DNA of 27,513 bases, taken from NCBI GenBank assembly GCA_040880305.1, contig JBBDIP010000031.1, positions 1-27,513 on the forward strand, in the 5' to 3' direction. The notes under the pieces are model-generated. The model was not told the origin of the DNA. It ran no database searches and worked only from the letters and a program-made list of their open reading frames with translations. Position 1 is the first letter of the stretch. The number at the start of each line of letters is the position of its first letter. The translations under genes were made by a program, and so were the position numbers. This DNA comes from JBBDIP01 sp040880305. Its GTDB lineage: Bacteria; Bacillota; Sulfobacillia; Fermentithermobacillales; Fermentithermobacillaceae. Shown in pieces: positions 1 through 6,228 of this stretch.

Positions 1-8
1 CCTGGGAA

Positions 9-173
9 TCAGGCGATTTGACTTCCATTGCAGCGCTTTTGAAGCGCTTTCCTAGATGCCGGTGGTTTCCACGGCGCTGATGGCCATAACTTGTTTGCCG
101 TGCCCGAAACGGTCCCCATGCACAGGCCAGCCACGACGGCAATCGCGATCCAACGCAAGACCCCCCGGTTCAC
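9..173 (-). CDS. Possible 54-aa small protein with N-terminal hydrophobic segment, unknown function
   Basis: This short reading frame begins with GTG, 12 bases after the stop of the membrane-protein gene upstream, and ends at TGA near the window edge. The translation starts with a short basic segment, then a hydrophobic stretch (about residues 8-21), then a Pro/Trp-rich and basic C-terminal half. It could be a small secreted or membrane-anchored protein co-transcribed with its neighbour. There is no clear Shine-Dalgarno sequence in front of the GTG and I recognise no family. It may instead be non-coding, or the remains of a longer gene whose frame is broken. Confidence 0.25.
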   Translation of the reverse strand: MNRGVLRWIAIAVVAGLCMGTVSGTANKLWPSAPWKPPASRKALQKRCNGSQIA

Positions 174-185
174 CGTCGGCGGGCG

Positions 186-557
186 TCAGCGGGCTATCAA
201 GAGCGCCGCTAGCAGGCAGGTGGAGACGCACATCTGAAACCACGGGTAGGGGAACCCCTTCGAGACGCGCCCCGAAGAGGCCGCCGAAGCAACATACAGA
301 AAGGGCGTGAGCATCGCGAGAGCCACAGTTTCGCTACCCATGTTGTAGTGACCAAGGCGGTCCCTGACAGTCCAAAGGCCTAGAGTGGTTAGCGCAAATG
401 TGCCACTGTCGAACACAGTTTCAACCCAGGGACCCAATCTGCGGACGAGACCGGCAGTCACCAGAAGGGGGAACCTCAGTAGTAGCAGACCGCCCAGCAC
501 CACAAAGAAGAGGGGCGAAGTTGGCTCACGTGGTTTGGCACCAGCAGTCTCCGCCAT
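186..557 (-). CDS. Small predicted membrane protein, unknown function
   Basis: The 123-residue product has a short polar N-terminus, a strong hydrophobic segment at about residues 16-38, a second at about 76-95 and a third at 106-122, so it is probably an integral membrane protein with three or four helices. A canonical AGGAGG ribosome site sits 8 bases before the ATG, which makes the start convincing. It lies downstream of tRNA-Leu and yabR on the same strand. In B. subtilis the yabR-tRNA stretch is followed by spoIIE, but this protein is far too short to be SpoIIE and has no recognisable SpoIIE domain. I do not recognise a family. Confidence 0.7.
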   Translation of the reverse strand: MAETAGAKPREPTSPLFFVVLGGLLLLRFPLLVTAGLVRRLGPWVETVFDSGTFALTTLGLWTVRDRLGHYNMGSETVALAMLTPFLYVASAASSGRVSKGFPYPWFQMCVSTCLLAALLIAR

Positions 558-735
558 GTTGAGACCTCCTCAAACCCGTCCTACCCGGCACCCACCAGGA
601 TCGAAAAGGACCATATGCTGCGCGTCTTCCGAAATCAAGCAAATATGGCACAGCCCGGTTTAGAGCAATAAGTGGCATTTAGGGATAAAACGGGTGGGGG
701 GGGGAACAAATCGAGCGGAAACAGATGAAGATAAC

Positions 736-824
736 TGGTGCCGGGAGCGGGATTCGGACCCGCACGGGCCTCACGACCCAGAGGATTTTAAGTCCCCATT
801 GTCTGCCAATTCCAACATCCCGGC
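736..824 (-). tRNA. tRNA-Leu (anticodon UAA)
   Basis: The minus strand folds as a class II tRNA. The 5' acceptor strand GCCGGGA pairs with TCCCGGC, which is followed by ACCA, so the CCA end is encoded. The anticodon loop reads CUUAAAA on a 5-bp stem, giving anticodon UAA. A long variable arm and the GGTCCGAATCC T-arm are present, and the 89-nt length is typical of leucine tRNA. It lies just downstream of yabR, a slot that also carries tRNA genes in B. subtilis. Confidence 0.97.
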
Positions 825-863
825 ATGTGCCGTATCAGTACGTAGAAGAACGTTCCCATAAAC

Positions 864-892
864 AGTAAAACAGCAGGCGAACCCGCTGTCAA
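864..892 (-). promoter_or_regulatory. Sigma-A-type promoter for tRNA-Leu
   Basis: On the minus strand a perfect -35 box TTGACA (887-892) is followed after 17 bases by TTTACT (864-869, 4 of 6 matches to the -10 consensus). The predicted transcription start is about 30 bases upstream of the mature tRNA 5' end at 824. The tRNA therefore need not depend on read-through from yabR. Confidence 0.6.
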
Positions 893-952
893 CCTGACCT
901 GCCTATACTTCGCAGGCCGAGAACCATCCTGGTGGCGCCCTCGGCCCGCGCT

Positions 953-1345
953 CTACGTGTCTCTTCTGGAGCCGCGGCCGCCACGTTTGGAATCAGTGGC
1001 TTTGCGGAGGTCTGTCTGTCTCTCGTCACTTTCCTTCATAAAACGAGTCAACCTATCCTCGAAGTTCGCCCTGTTCCGGCGGAATTCCGGATTGTTGCGC
1101 GGGCGGTACGTCGGGCTGGCTTGCTTGATGGAAAGACCAATTTTGCCTGAAGGGTCGACCGACAGAACTTTGACTTTCACCGAGTCGCTCTTCTTCACGT
1201 ACTCATTTATATCTTTTACGTACGCGTCGGCGATTTCCGAGATGTGCACCAATCCGGTTTTCCCATCCGGAAGGCTCACGAAAGCGCCGAAATTAGTGAC
1301 TCCGGTGACTACTCCCTCAACGATCGCTCCGACGTCGAGCGGCAT
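953..1345 (-). CDS. yabR: S1-domain RNA-binding protein YabR
   Basis: The 130-residue product consists of one S1 OB-fold (about residues 2-75), with the typical GxVxGxVTxxxxFGAFV and GLVHISE motifs, and a basic Arg/Lys/Glu-rich C-terminal tail. The family binds RNA and is often ribosome-associated; the exact role of YabR is not settled. I place the start at the ATG at 1345 because the in-frame ATG at 1393 overlaps a perfect TATAAT -10 box and cannot be in the transcript. A GAGGT and a stronger AGGAGG lie 0-12 bases upstream of 1345. In B. subtilis yabR follows divIC; here divIC and its partners are inverted and yabR has its own promoter. Confidence 0.9.
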   Translation of the reverse strand: MPLDVGAIVEGVVTGVTNFGAFVSLPDGKTGLVHISEIADAYVKDINEYVKKSDSVKVKVLSVDPSGKIGLSIKQASPTYRPRNNPEFRRNRANFEDRLTRFMKESDERQTDLRKATDSKRGGRGSRRDT

Positions 1346-1391
1346 ACCTCGAACATTCCTCCTGCACTTCGTTTCAATCCAGACAAAACTC

Positions 1392-1421
1392 ATTATAGGT
1401 TATGCACTTTTTTGGTGTCAA
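1392..1421 (-). promoter_or_regulatory. Consensus sigma-A promoter of yabR
   Basis: The minus strand has TTGACA (1416-1421) and TATAAT (1392-1397), both perfect matches, separated by 18 bases. Transcription would start around 1385, leaving a leader of about 40 bases before the yabR ATG at 1345. This site decides the yabR start codon and indicates strong vegetative expression. Confidence 0.8.
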
Positions 1422-1448
1422 GGACACACTGAGGCGTCGCCGGCCCGG

Positions 1449-1477
1449 GCATATCTTGTGCCTCCTCGCATAGCTAT
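1449..1477 (+). promoter_or_regulatory. Possible sigma-E promoter of yabP-yabQ
   Basis: GCATATC (1449-1455) resembles the sigma-E -35 element KMATATT. After 13 bases comes CATAGCTAT (1469-1477), which keeps the CATA core of the sigma-E -10 CATACAMT. yabP and yabQ are sigma-E genes in B. subtilis, so the location is right. The -10 match is only partial, so this is a candidate only. Confidence 0.35.
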
Positions 1478-1512
1478 CGAAGAGATGTCCATGTGCGGGG
1501 GGGGGAAGCCCA

Positions 1513-1806
1513 TTGGACGAATTCGAAACCGGCGAAAAAGGCCACAAAATAGAGATCCTTCAGCGTGAACAGGTCCGTATCCAGGGAGTCGTCCACGTGG
1601 AGAGTTTTGATGATCGCCAGGTGGTCGTGGAGACCGACATGGGGATGGTCTCTCTGGCCGGCGAGGAGTTCCATATCACCAGCCTGGACCTGGAAAAGGG
1701 ATACATGGTCATCGAAGGGATGTTCCTAGGGCTGGAATACTCGGGACTCGATCGCTCTAAAGCGCGCCAGAAAGACAAGGGTTTCCTGCAGCGACTCTTC
1801 AGGTAA
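1513..1806 (+). CDS. yabP: Spore formation protein YabP
   Basis: The 97-residue product matches the YabP/YqfC family: an N-terminal KGHKIEILQRE-type start, the central VESFD and MGMVSL-GEEFHI elements, and a C-terminal LEYSG followed by a basic tail. In B. subtilis YabP is made in the mother cell under sigma-E and is needed for sporulation, acting with YabQ. The start used is TTG at 1513. It is poorly supported, because a run of nine Gs (1497-1505) sits where the ribosome site would be. The ATG at 1491 would be in frame only if that run were one base shorter or two longer. The gene is followed after one base by yabQ. Confidence 0.9.
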   Translation: MDEFETGEKGHKIEILQREQVRIQGVVHVESFDDRQVVVETDMGMVSLAGEEFHITSLDLEKGYMVIEGMFLGLEYSGLDRSKARQKDKGFLQRLFR

Positions 1807-1807
1807 G

Positions 1808-2296
1808 ATGCACGTCCCGGTAGAAATTCAGGTCTGGCGGGTCGCCGTCCTCGCTCTTCTGGGGATCGGCACAGACCTGCTTTTCCATACATATCGCGCC
1901 TACAGATCGGTCTTCCGGCCCAAGAACCTGGGCTATCACCTGCTTGACGCGCTTGTTGCCCTGGTCACCCTGGCGGCCGTGGGCGTGGTGGTCCTCATAG
2001 TCAATTGGGGCGAGGTGCGTTTCTACGTCCCGGCCTCACTGGCCGGGGGCTTTCTCGTGGCAAACCTGCTGGTGGGGGATCTGGTCTACCGCGGTTCCCG
2101 CGCCGCCTTCCTACGCCTTCAGAAGTCCCTGCGCTGGGCGAAATTGAAGGTTGTGGACCCCCCCAAGAGGGCCGTCCGGCACGCGTTCTCCTGGGTAAAC
2201 CAGAAACTGGCCACGTTCGCCACGCCTGAACCGCCTCCCAACGTTCCTCCCGACGTCCCCCCCAACGTCCCTCCCGACGCCCCGCCTCCCGAATAG
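1808..2296 (+). CDS. yabQ: Spore cortex protein YabQ
   Basis: The 162-residue membrane protein has hydrophobic segments at about residues 8-27, 43-66 and 73-95, followed by a basic cytoplasmic stretch. The order and topology fit YabQ, which B. subtilis makes under sigma-E in the mother cell and needs for spore cortex formation. It directly follows yabP (one-base gap), so the two are almost certainly co-transcribed. The C-terminus (about residues 139-162) is an unusual proline tail built from repeated PPNVPPD units, encoded by a short tandem DNA repeat. Confidence 0.88.
   Translation: MHVPVEIQVWRVAVLALLGIGTDLLFHTYRAYRSVFRPKNLGYHLLDALVALVTLAAVGVVVLIVNWGEVRFYVPASLAGGFLVANLLVGDLVYRGSRAAFLRLQKSLRWAKLKVVDPPKRAVRHAFSWVNQKLATFATPEPPPNVPPDVPPNVPPDAPPPE
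2233..2291 (+). repeat. Short C-rich tandem repeat encoding the YabQ proline tail
   Basis: The 3' end of yabQ contains about three to four imperfect copies of a roughly 15-18-base unit alternating CCTCCCAACGT and CCTCCCGACGT. It encodes PPNVPP and PPDVPP units. Such a repeat can gain or lose copies by slippage without breaking the frame. Confidence 0.6.
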
Positions 2297-2380
2297 GCGC
2301 GATCTCCCTACGAAATCTTCGCGCGTGCCCCTTCAAAGAAGGACTTTCCAGATCGACCTAGAATACGAGGTGTACTAATT

Positions 2381-2412
2381 CTGTCCACAGTTTGTGCACA
2401 GTTTGTGGATAA
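2381..2412 (+). promoter_or_regulatory. DnaA-box-like cluster with tandem 11-bp repeat upstream of the HTH-divIC pair
   Basis: Three DnaA-box-like 9-mers lie in 32 bases: CTGTCCACA (2381-2389, 7/9), TTGTGCACA (2392-2400, 8/9) and TGTGGATAA (2404-2412, a perfect box in reverse orientation). The same stretch is two perfect tandem copies of CACAGTTTGTG (2386-2396 and 2397-2407), each with its own dyad symmetry, spaced by about one helical turn. The cluster ends four bases before the ribosome site of the next gene, so a bound protein would sit on or next to its promoter. The binder could be DnaA or another regulator, possibly the HTH protein itself. Confidence 0.55.
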
Positions 2413-2427
2413 GTCAGGAGATGTTTC

Positions 2428-2667
2428 GTGCAGATAGAGATTAGGGGCGCCGAGAGGTTGAGCTTCCGGGAGCGCCAAGTTGTGGTGCTTAAGGAGACTG
2501 GTAACTCGGCCCAGGCTATAGCGGAGCAGTTGAAACTGTCGCCGGCTACGGTGGCCACCTTGTACAACCGGGCGAAGACCAAGGGATATCAGGTGGTAAT
2601 CGTGATCTCGGGCGACCCGCTGAACATCTACGGCGGCGACGAGGGACCAGAGGGGGAGCCTAAATGA
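2428..2667 (+). CDS. Small helix-turn-helix protein (sigma-70 region 4 / LuxR-like)
   Basis: The 79-residue product has a region at about residues 11-50 typical of sigma-70 region 4 or LuxR C-terminal folds: LSFRERQVVVLKE, then an HTH with AIAEQLKLSPATV as turn and recognition helix. A short beta-like segment VVIVI and an acidic Gly/Pro tail follow. The GTG start is chosen because AGGAG lies seven bases upstream; the closer ATG at 2421 opens only a very short frame. It overlaps divIC by ATGA, so the two are translationally coupled. B. subtilis has no gene between yabQ and divIC. Its target is unknown; it may autoregulate through the repeat just upstream. Confidence 0.75.
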   Translation: MQIEIRGAERLSFRERQVVVLKETGNSAQAIAEQLKLSPATVATLYNRAKTKGYQVVIVISGDPLNIYGGDEGPEGEPK

Positions 2668-3026
2668 GAAGTAGACGGTCTATAGTTAAGGCAGCGGTGA
2701 AGACGGAACCCGTTGTCGTTGAAACCGCGGGCAGCGAGGTCAGGAAGAAGAGGCCCGCCCTCCCTTGGGTTTTTGTCGGGGTCCTGTTCATCGCAGTTGC
2801 AGTTGCGTTCATCTTCCGCCAGGCCGAGGTCATGGCGGTCCAGAAGAACCTTGCGGCAACGCAGCAAGAGATCGAGCATTACCGGTCACTAAATGAGTCC
2901 TTGGCGAACCAGATAGTGGCGCTCCGGAGCGATGAGTACATCGAAAAGGCAGCCAGAGACAAGTTGGGGCTGGTGATGCCCGGAGAAGTCCAGTACATGA
3001 TCATAACGTACAACGGCAAGAACTAG
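2664..3026 (+). CDS. divIC: Septum formation initiator DivIC/FtsB-like
   Basis: The 120-residue bitopic protein has a basic N-terminal tail, one transmembrane helix at about residues 34-51, an extracytoplasmic coiled coil at about 53-90, and the conserved family element DEYIEKAARDKLGLVMPGE (90-108). DivIC/FtsB works with FtsL and DivIB/FtsQ to activate septal peptidoglycan synthesis at midcell. Position next to yabQ is the B. subtilis arrangement, although here the small HTH gene is inserted and coupled through an ATGA overlap. The gene ends only 9 bases from the corrected stop of the convergent rqcP. Confidence 0.92.
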   Translation: MRSRRSIVKAAVKTEPVVVETAGSEVRKKRPALPWVFVGVLFIAVAVAFIFRQAEVMAVQKNLAATQQEIEHYRSLNESLANQIVALRSDEYIEKAARDKLGLVMPGEVQYMIITYNGKN

Positions 3027-3035
3027 GCCCGCTCC

Positions 3036-3319
3036 TTAGGGAGCTTCCTGCTTTCCCTCCTCAAAGCCGGCGAGAATAAGGTACATCTCGCTGGCGCTCT
3101 TTTTGTCGGCCGAGTCCGCGGTCTTTTGGATCTTGAACGACAGGACTCTTCGGCCGAGGGGGCGACGTCGATGACGTCGCCCACTTCCACATCAGTAGAG
3201 GGTTTGGCAGTGCGGCCGTTCCTCTTGACATGCCCGCCCAAGCAAAGCTCCTGAGCCAGGGTCCGCCTCTTGATAACCCGGCTGACTTTCAAATACTTAT
3301 CAAGCCGCACAGCCCTCAC
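3036..3319 (-). pseudogene. rqcP: RqcP (YabO) ribosome quality-control S4 protein, frameshifted as assembled
   Basis: The N-terminus (RLDKYLKVSRVIKRRTLAQE, then GHVKRNGRTAKPSTDVEVGD) is a clear RqcP S4 domain. RqcP binds 50S-nascent chain complexes and helps RqcH add C-terminal alanine tails. After residue 54 the open frame becomes an Arg/Ser-rich sequence unlike the family and runs on to 3023, overlapping divIC. Adding one C to the five-C run (3158-3162; Gs on the plus strand) restores LGRRVLSFKIQK and SASEMYLIL, which match the family C-terminus, with a stop at 3036. The restored protein would have 94 residues. A homopolymer sequencing error is likely; a real frameshift is possible. The GTG at 3310 is an alternative start. 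Confidence 0.85.
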
Positions 3320-3365
3320 GCCTCTCCCCAGAGTCGTTTAGCCAGATCGCGTAAGTCTGGTCTTT

Positions 3366-3650
3366 CTACTTGTCTTCGCCCGTCACCGAGCCCCGTAGCC
3401 CGCGTCCGGGCCTAAATACCGGCACCTTGGAGGCCGGGATCTGAATTGCCTGACCTGTCCTTGGATTGCGCCCTTCCCTGGCCGCTCTCTCCCTTGAAAG
3501 GAAGGTCCCGAAGCCCAGGATCGCGACCGTGTCGCCGGATGAAAGAGCGCCCTCAACGACGCCGATAAATGTGTTGACGATCCTCTCGGTGTCCTTCTTG
3601 GTCATGTTTGCCTGCTCGGCAACCTTAGCTATCAGTTCAGTCTTGTTCAA
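3366..3650 (-). CDS. hup: DNA-binding protein HU
   Basis: The 94-residue product is a standard HU/IHF-family protein: MNKTELIAKVAEQA helix, VAILGFGTF core, the DNA-minor-groove arm RNPRTGQAIQIPASKVPVFRPG, and a short acidic tail. HU dimers bend and compact the chromosome. The start lies two bases beyond the end of mazG, so it is probably co-transcribed with mazG and rqcP. An hup gene between mazG and rqcP is, from memory, a common clostridial arrangement; B. subtilis has its copy elsewhere. Confidence 0.97.
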   Translation of the reverse strand: MNKTELIAKVAEQANMTKKDTERIVNTFIGVVEGALSSGDTVAILGFGTFLSRERAAREGRNPRTGQAIQIPASKVPVFRPGRGLRGSVTGEDK

Positions 3651-3652
3651 AA

Positions 3653-4477
3653 CTATCCCTCTTTCTGGCCTTCTTGTTTCTTAGCCTTCTCCCAGAGCGA
3701 GTCGAGGAATTCCAGGCTCTGCTCCTTCATAGAGAGGTTTTGCTTGCTCACCTCTTTTTCTATGTGCCGGAATCTTCTCCCGAACTTCTCCACCGTCCCC
3801 AGAAGCGCGGTCTCCGCATCGACCCCGACCTTTCTGGCCAGGTTCACGCAGGCGTACAGCAGGTCGCCCATCTCGTCCTTAATCGAATCGATTTCGCCTG
3901 CCGCGCGGGCCCGTTCCAGTTCGCCAAGTTCCTCTTCTATCTTTTGGAGGACCGGCTCAGTCGATTCCCAGTCGAAGCCCACTCCGCCCGCAAGCGCCTG
4001 CTGTTTTTGCGCTTGCATCAGGGCAGGCAGGCCTTTTTGGACCTCGTCCATGAGCGAGTGACCCTCTTCGTACCTCCCAGGCTCCTCCCTCTTGATCTGC
4101 TCCCACCGCTGTCTGACCTCTCCCGAGCTCAAAAGCCTCTCGTCTCCAAAGACGTGAGGGTGCCTTCGAATCAGTTTCTCGGTGATGCCTGAAAGGACGT
4201 CGCTGGGCTGGAAATCCCCTCTCTCCTTGGCGATCTGACAGTAAAGGCCGATTTCTAAAAGCAAGTCTCCCAATTCTTCCTGGAGTTTATCCGCATCTTC
4301 TTCCAGCACGGAGGACACAACCTCGTTGGCTTCCTCCAGGACGTAGTGGGTGAGGGATTCGTAGGTCTGCTCCTTGTCCCAGGGGCATCCGTGCTCGCCC
4401 CGCAGGGCGGCCAGGACTGACAGGAACCGCTGCCAGGAGCCTTCATCGCCGCCGTTCTTCTCGTGGTTGGACGTCAT
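3653..4477 (-). CDS. mazG: Nucleoside triphosphate pyrophosphohydrolase MazG
   Basis: The 274-residue protein contains two MazG modules. The first has CPWDKEQT and the metal-binding EExxE...ExxD signature (LEEANEVV ... EELGDLLLE). The second repeats it (IEEELGELERA ... DEMGDLLYACV). MazG hydrolyses (d)NTPs to monophosphates and pyrophosphate and is seen as a house-cleaning enzyme. The start at 4477 is preferred because AGGAG lies seven bases upstream; a TTG at 4510 would extend the frame by eleven basic residues but has no ribosome site. The N-terminal methylase domain fused to MazG in B. subtilis YabN is absent. Confidence 0.95.
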   Translation of the reverse strand: MTSNHEKNGGDEGSWQRFLSVLAALRGEHGCPWDKEQTYESLTHYVLEEANEVVSSVLEEDADKLQEELGDLLLEIGLYCQIAKERGDFQPSDVLSGITEKLIRRHPHVFGDERLLSSGEVRQRWEQIKREEPGRYEEGHSLMDEVQKGLPALMQAQKQQALAGGVGFDWESTEPVLQKIEEELGELERARAAGEIDSIKDEMGDLLYACVNLARKVGVDAETALLGTVEKFGRRFRHIEKEVSKQNLSMKEQSLEFLDSLWEKAKKQEGQKEG

Positions 4478-4521
4478 GTCGCGTCTCCTTTGCGCTAGAG
4501 GCCTGCTCAAAATAGTGCTGC

Positions 4522-6129
4522 CTAGGGCCTGCGGAGCAACTTGCCCAGAAGCGGGATGGACTCCAGGTCGGCGGGGTCGATGGCCTTTAGCACCAGCGCC
4601 AGCACCCCGTAGGCCAGAACCCCTGCCCCGATCGCGGCAACGGTGGCGAGTTTCACGCCGAAGAGTGGAGCACCGCCAGCATACGTGAGGCCTACCACAG
4701 CGGCCATTCCGCCGCCCGCGAGGGCCAGCTTCAAGATAGGTCCTGCGTCGACCGCTCGTCCCTGGACTCTAAGTATGGCCAGGAGGTTCAACAGAGCCGC
4801 GACGCCGAAATACGCGCTGGTAGCGATGGCCGCTCCGCGCACTCCCATACCCGGTATGCCGACCAGCATGTACGTCAGCGCGGCCTTCACGACAATGGCG
4901 ACCATTAGGTTGACCAGGGGAGTCGTGATCTTGCCCATCCCCTGCAACACGCCGGCGGTCACCTGCTGGATGGCCAGGAAGAGGATCGCCGGGGCGGCGG
5001 GACGTAGTATGGCGCCGACTCCACTCTCACCATAAAGGAGAATGGGGATCTGTTCGGCCAGCATGTACAGGCCCAGCGCCGCGGGAAGCCCCAGAGCCAA
5101 GGTAACGGTTAGAGCCTTGTTGATCCTCCGGCGCACGCTGGCTTTGTCGCCAAGCGCCACCGCAGCCGTAACTGAGGGCACAATGGTCATCTGCAATGCG
5201 CCGGTGAACACGGTGGCCAAGTTCACCAAGGACAGCGCAATTCCGGTGAGCTGGCCGTAAAGTTTCGTCGCTTCCTCAGTCGGGATGCCGATTGCGTGAA
5301 GACGACCCGGCACCAGACTGAGGTCGACCAGTTCGGTCAGACCGAAAACGGCCGATGCCAGGGAGATGGGGACCGCTACCCTGACGATCGCACGGGCTGC
5401 GTGTCTCCAGGATTCGCGAGCCATAGGCTTTTCCTTGATACCGGAAAGAGCCATCCTGCGCCTCTCGCGCTTCTCCCTGAACCGTTCCCTGCCCGCGTGA
5501 GACCGGTAAGCCAACGCCGAGTAGATGACGCCGAGACTCGCGCCCGCTGCCGCTCCAAACGTGGCGCCCGCCGCTCCGTATTCCAGCCCCCGGGACAGGA
5601 GCGCGCCTGCCAGGAGGAACATGGTGCCAAGCCGCCCCAACTGCTCGAGCACCTGAGAAACGGCCGGCACCGTCATCTCCTCTATCCCCTGGAACCACCC
5701 GCGCAAAGCCGCCAGGACCGACGCCAAGAACAGCGCGGGCGAAATGGCGGCGATGGAGACGGCGGCGCGAGGATCCTTGGCCAGATTGATAGCGATCCAG
5801 TCTCGCAGCATGTACAGGGCCACGGCCGCGATCAAACCCACGACCAACATAAGCGCCAGCGATACCTTGAAAGCCGCTCTCGCGTCCTGCTTGCGTCCGA
5901 GCGCCCAGCGTTCGGCAACGGCCTTGGATATGGCCACGTTGAGCCCGGCCGAAGATACCGTCAACATGATAGCGTAGATCGGGTAGGCCATCTGGAACAG
6001 CCCCATACCTTCGCTGCCCAGAATGGAATACAAGGGAATTCGGTACAAAGCCCCGATGACCTTGACCACGAACCCCGCGAGGGTGAGCGTGAGAGCGCCC
6101 TTTATGAATTTGTCGTCCTGGTTTCTCAT
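4522..6129 (-). CDS. spoVB: SpoVB-like polysaccharide/lipid II flippase (MOP superfamily)
   Basis: The 535-residue polytopic protein has about 14 hydrophobic segments and opens with FIKGALTLTLAGFVVKVIGALYR, whose pattern (GA...GF..K..G...R.PL...LG.EGMGLFQMAYP) is typical of SpoVB/YabM and related MurJ-type flippases of the MOP exporter superfamily. SpoVB is thought to flip lipid-linked cortex precursor in the mother cell. A basic loop near residues 210-240 separates the two halves. The position between spoVT and mazG is the B. subtilis order, which supports SpoVB over other paralogues. The ATG has only a weak upstream GGAAAA. Confidence 0.9.
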   Translation of the reverse strand: MRNQDDKFIKGALTLTLAGFVVKVIGALYRIPLYSILGSEGMGLFQMAYPIYAIMLTVSSAGLNVAISKAVAERWALGRKQDARAAFKVSLALMLVVGLIAAVALYMLRDWIAINLAKDPRAAVSIAAISPALFLASVLAALRGWFQGIEEMTVPAVSQVLEQLGRLGTMFLLAGALLSRGLEYGAAGATFGAAAGASLGVIYSALAYRSHAGRERFREKRERRRMALSGIKEKPMARESWRHAARAIVRVAVPISLASAVFGLTELVDLSLVPGRLHAIGIPTEEATKLYGQLTGIALSLVNLATVFTGALQMTIVPSVTAAVALGDKASVRRRINKALTVTLALGLPAALGLYMLAEQIPILLYGESGVGAILRPAAPAILFLAIQQVTAGVLQGMGKITTPLVNLMVAIVVKAALTYMLVGIPGMGVRGAAIATSAYFGVAALLNLLAILRVQGRAVDAGPILKLALAGGGMAAVVGLTYAGGAPLFGVKLATVAAIGAGVLAYGVLALVLKAIDPADLESIPLLGKLLRRP

Positions 6130-6154
6130 ATCGTCACGTTTTCCATCATAACAG

Positions 6155-6189
6155 CATAAACGAAGGTGGCACCGATTGGGCCACCTTCG
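6155..6189 (-). terminator. Rho-independent-type terminator after spoVT
   Basis: A perfect 10-bp stem (CGAAGGTGGC at 6161-6170 with GCCACCTTCG at 6180-6189) encloses a 9-base loop. In the minus direction it is followed by TTTATG, a short T-tract. It lies between the spoVT stop and the spoVB start and would limit read-through from the spoVT transcript. Confidence 0.7.
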
Positions 6190-6228
6190 GATTTTACAAC
6201 GTTTCGCGCATGCCGTGTAGCAAAAAGC

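Noticed and set aside
957..1568. Long plus-strand reading frame opposite yabR
   Set aside because: It is the antisense frame of yabR and its intergenic region, with low-complexity composition and no family motif.
3031..3044. GCTCC-TTAG-GGAGC hairpin between divIC and rqcP as a terminator
   Set aside because: The stem is only 5 bp, it contains the rqcP stop codon and there is no T-tract on either side.
5296..6159. 287-aa plus-strand reading frame inside the flippase gene
   Set aside because: It is antisense to a well-supported membrane protein gene and is rich in Arg, Gln and His, typical of shadow frames in G+C-rich DNA.
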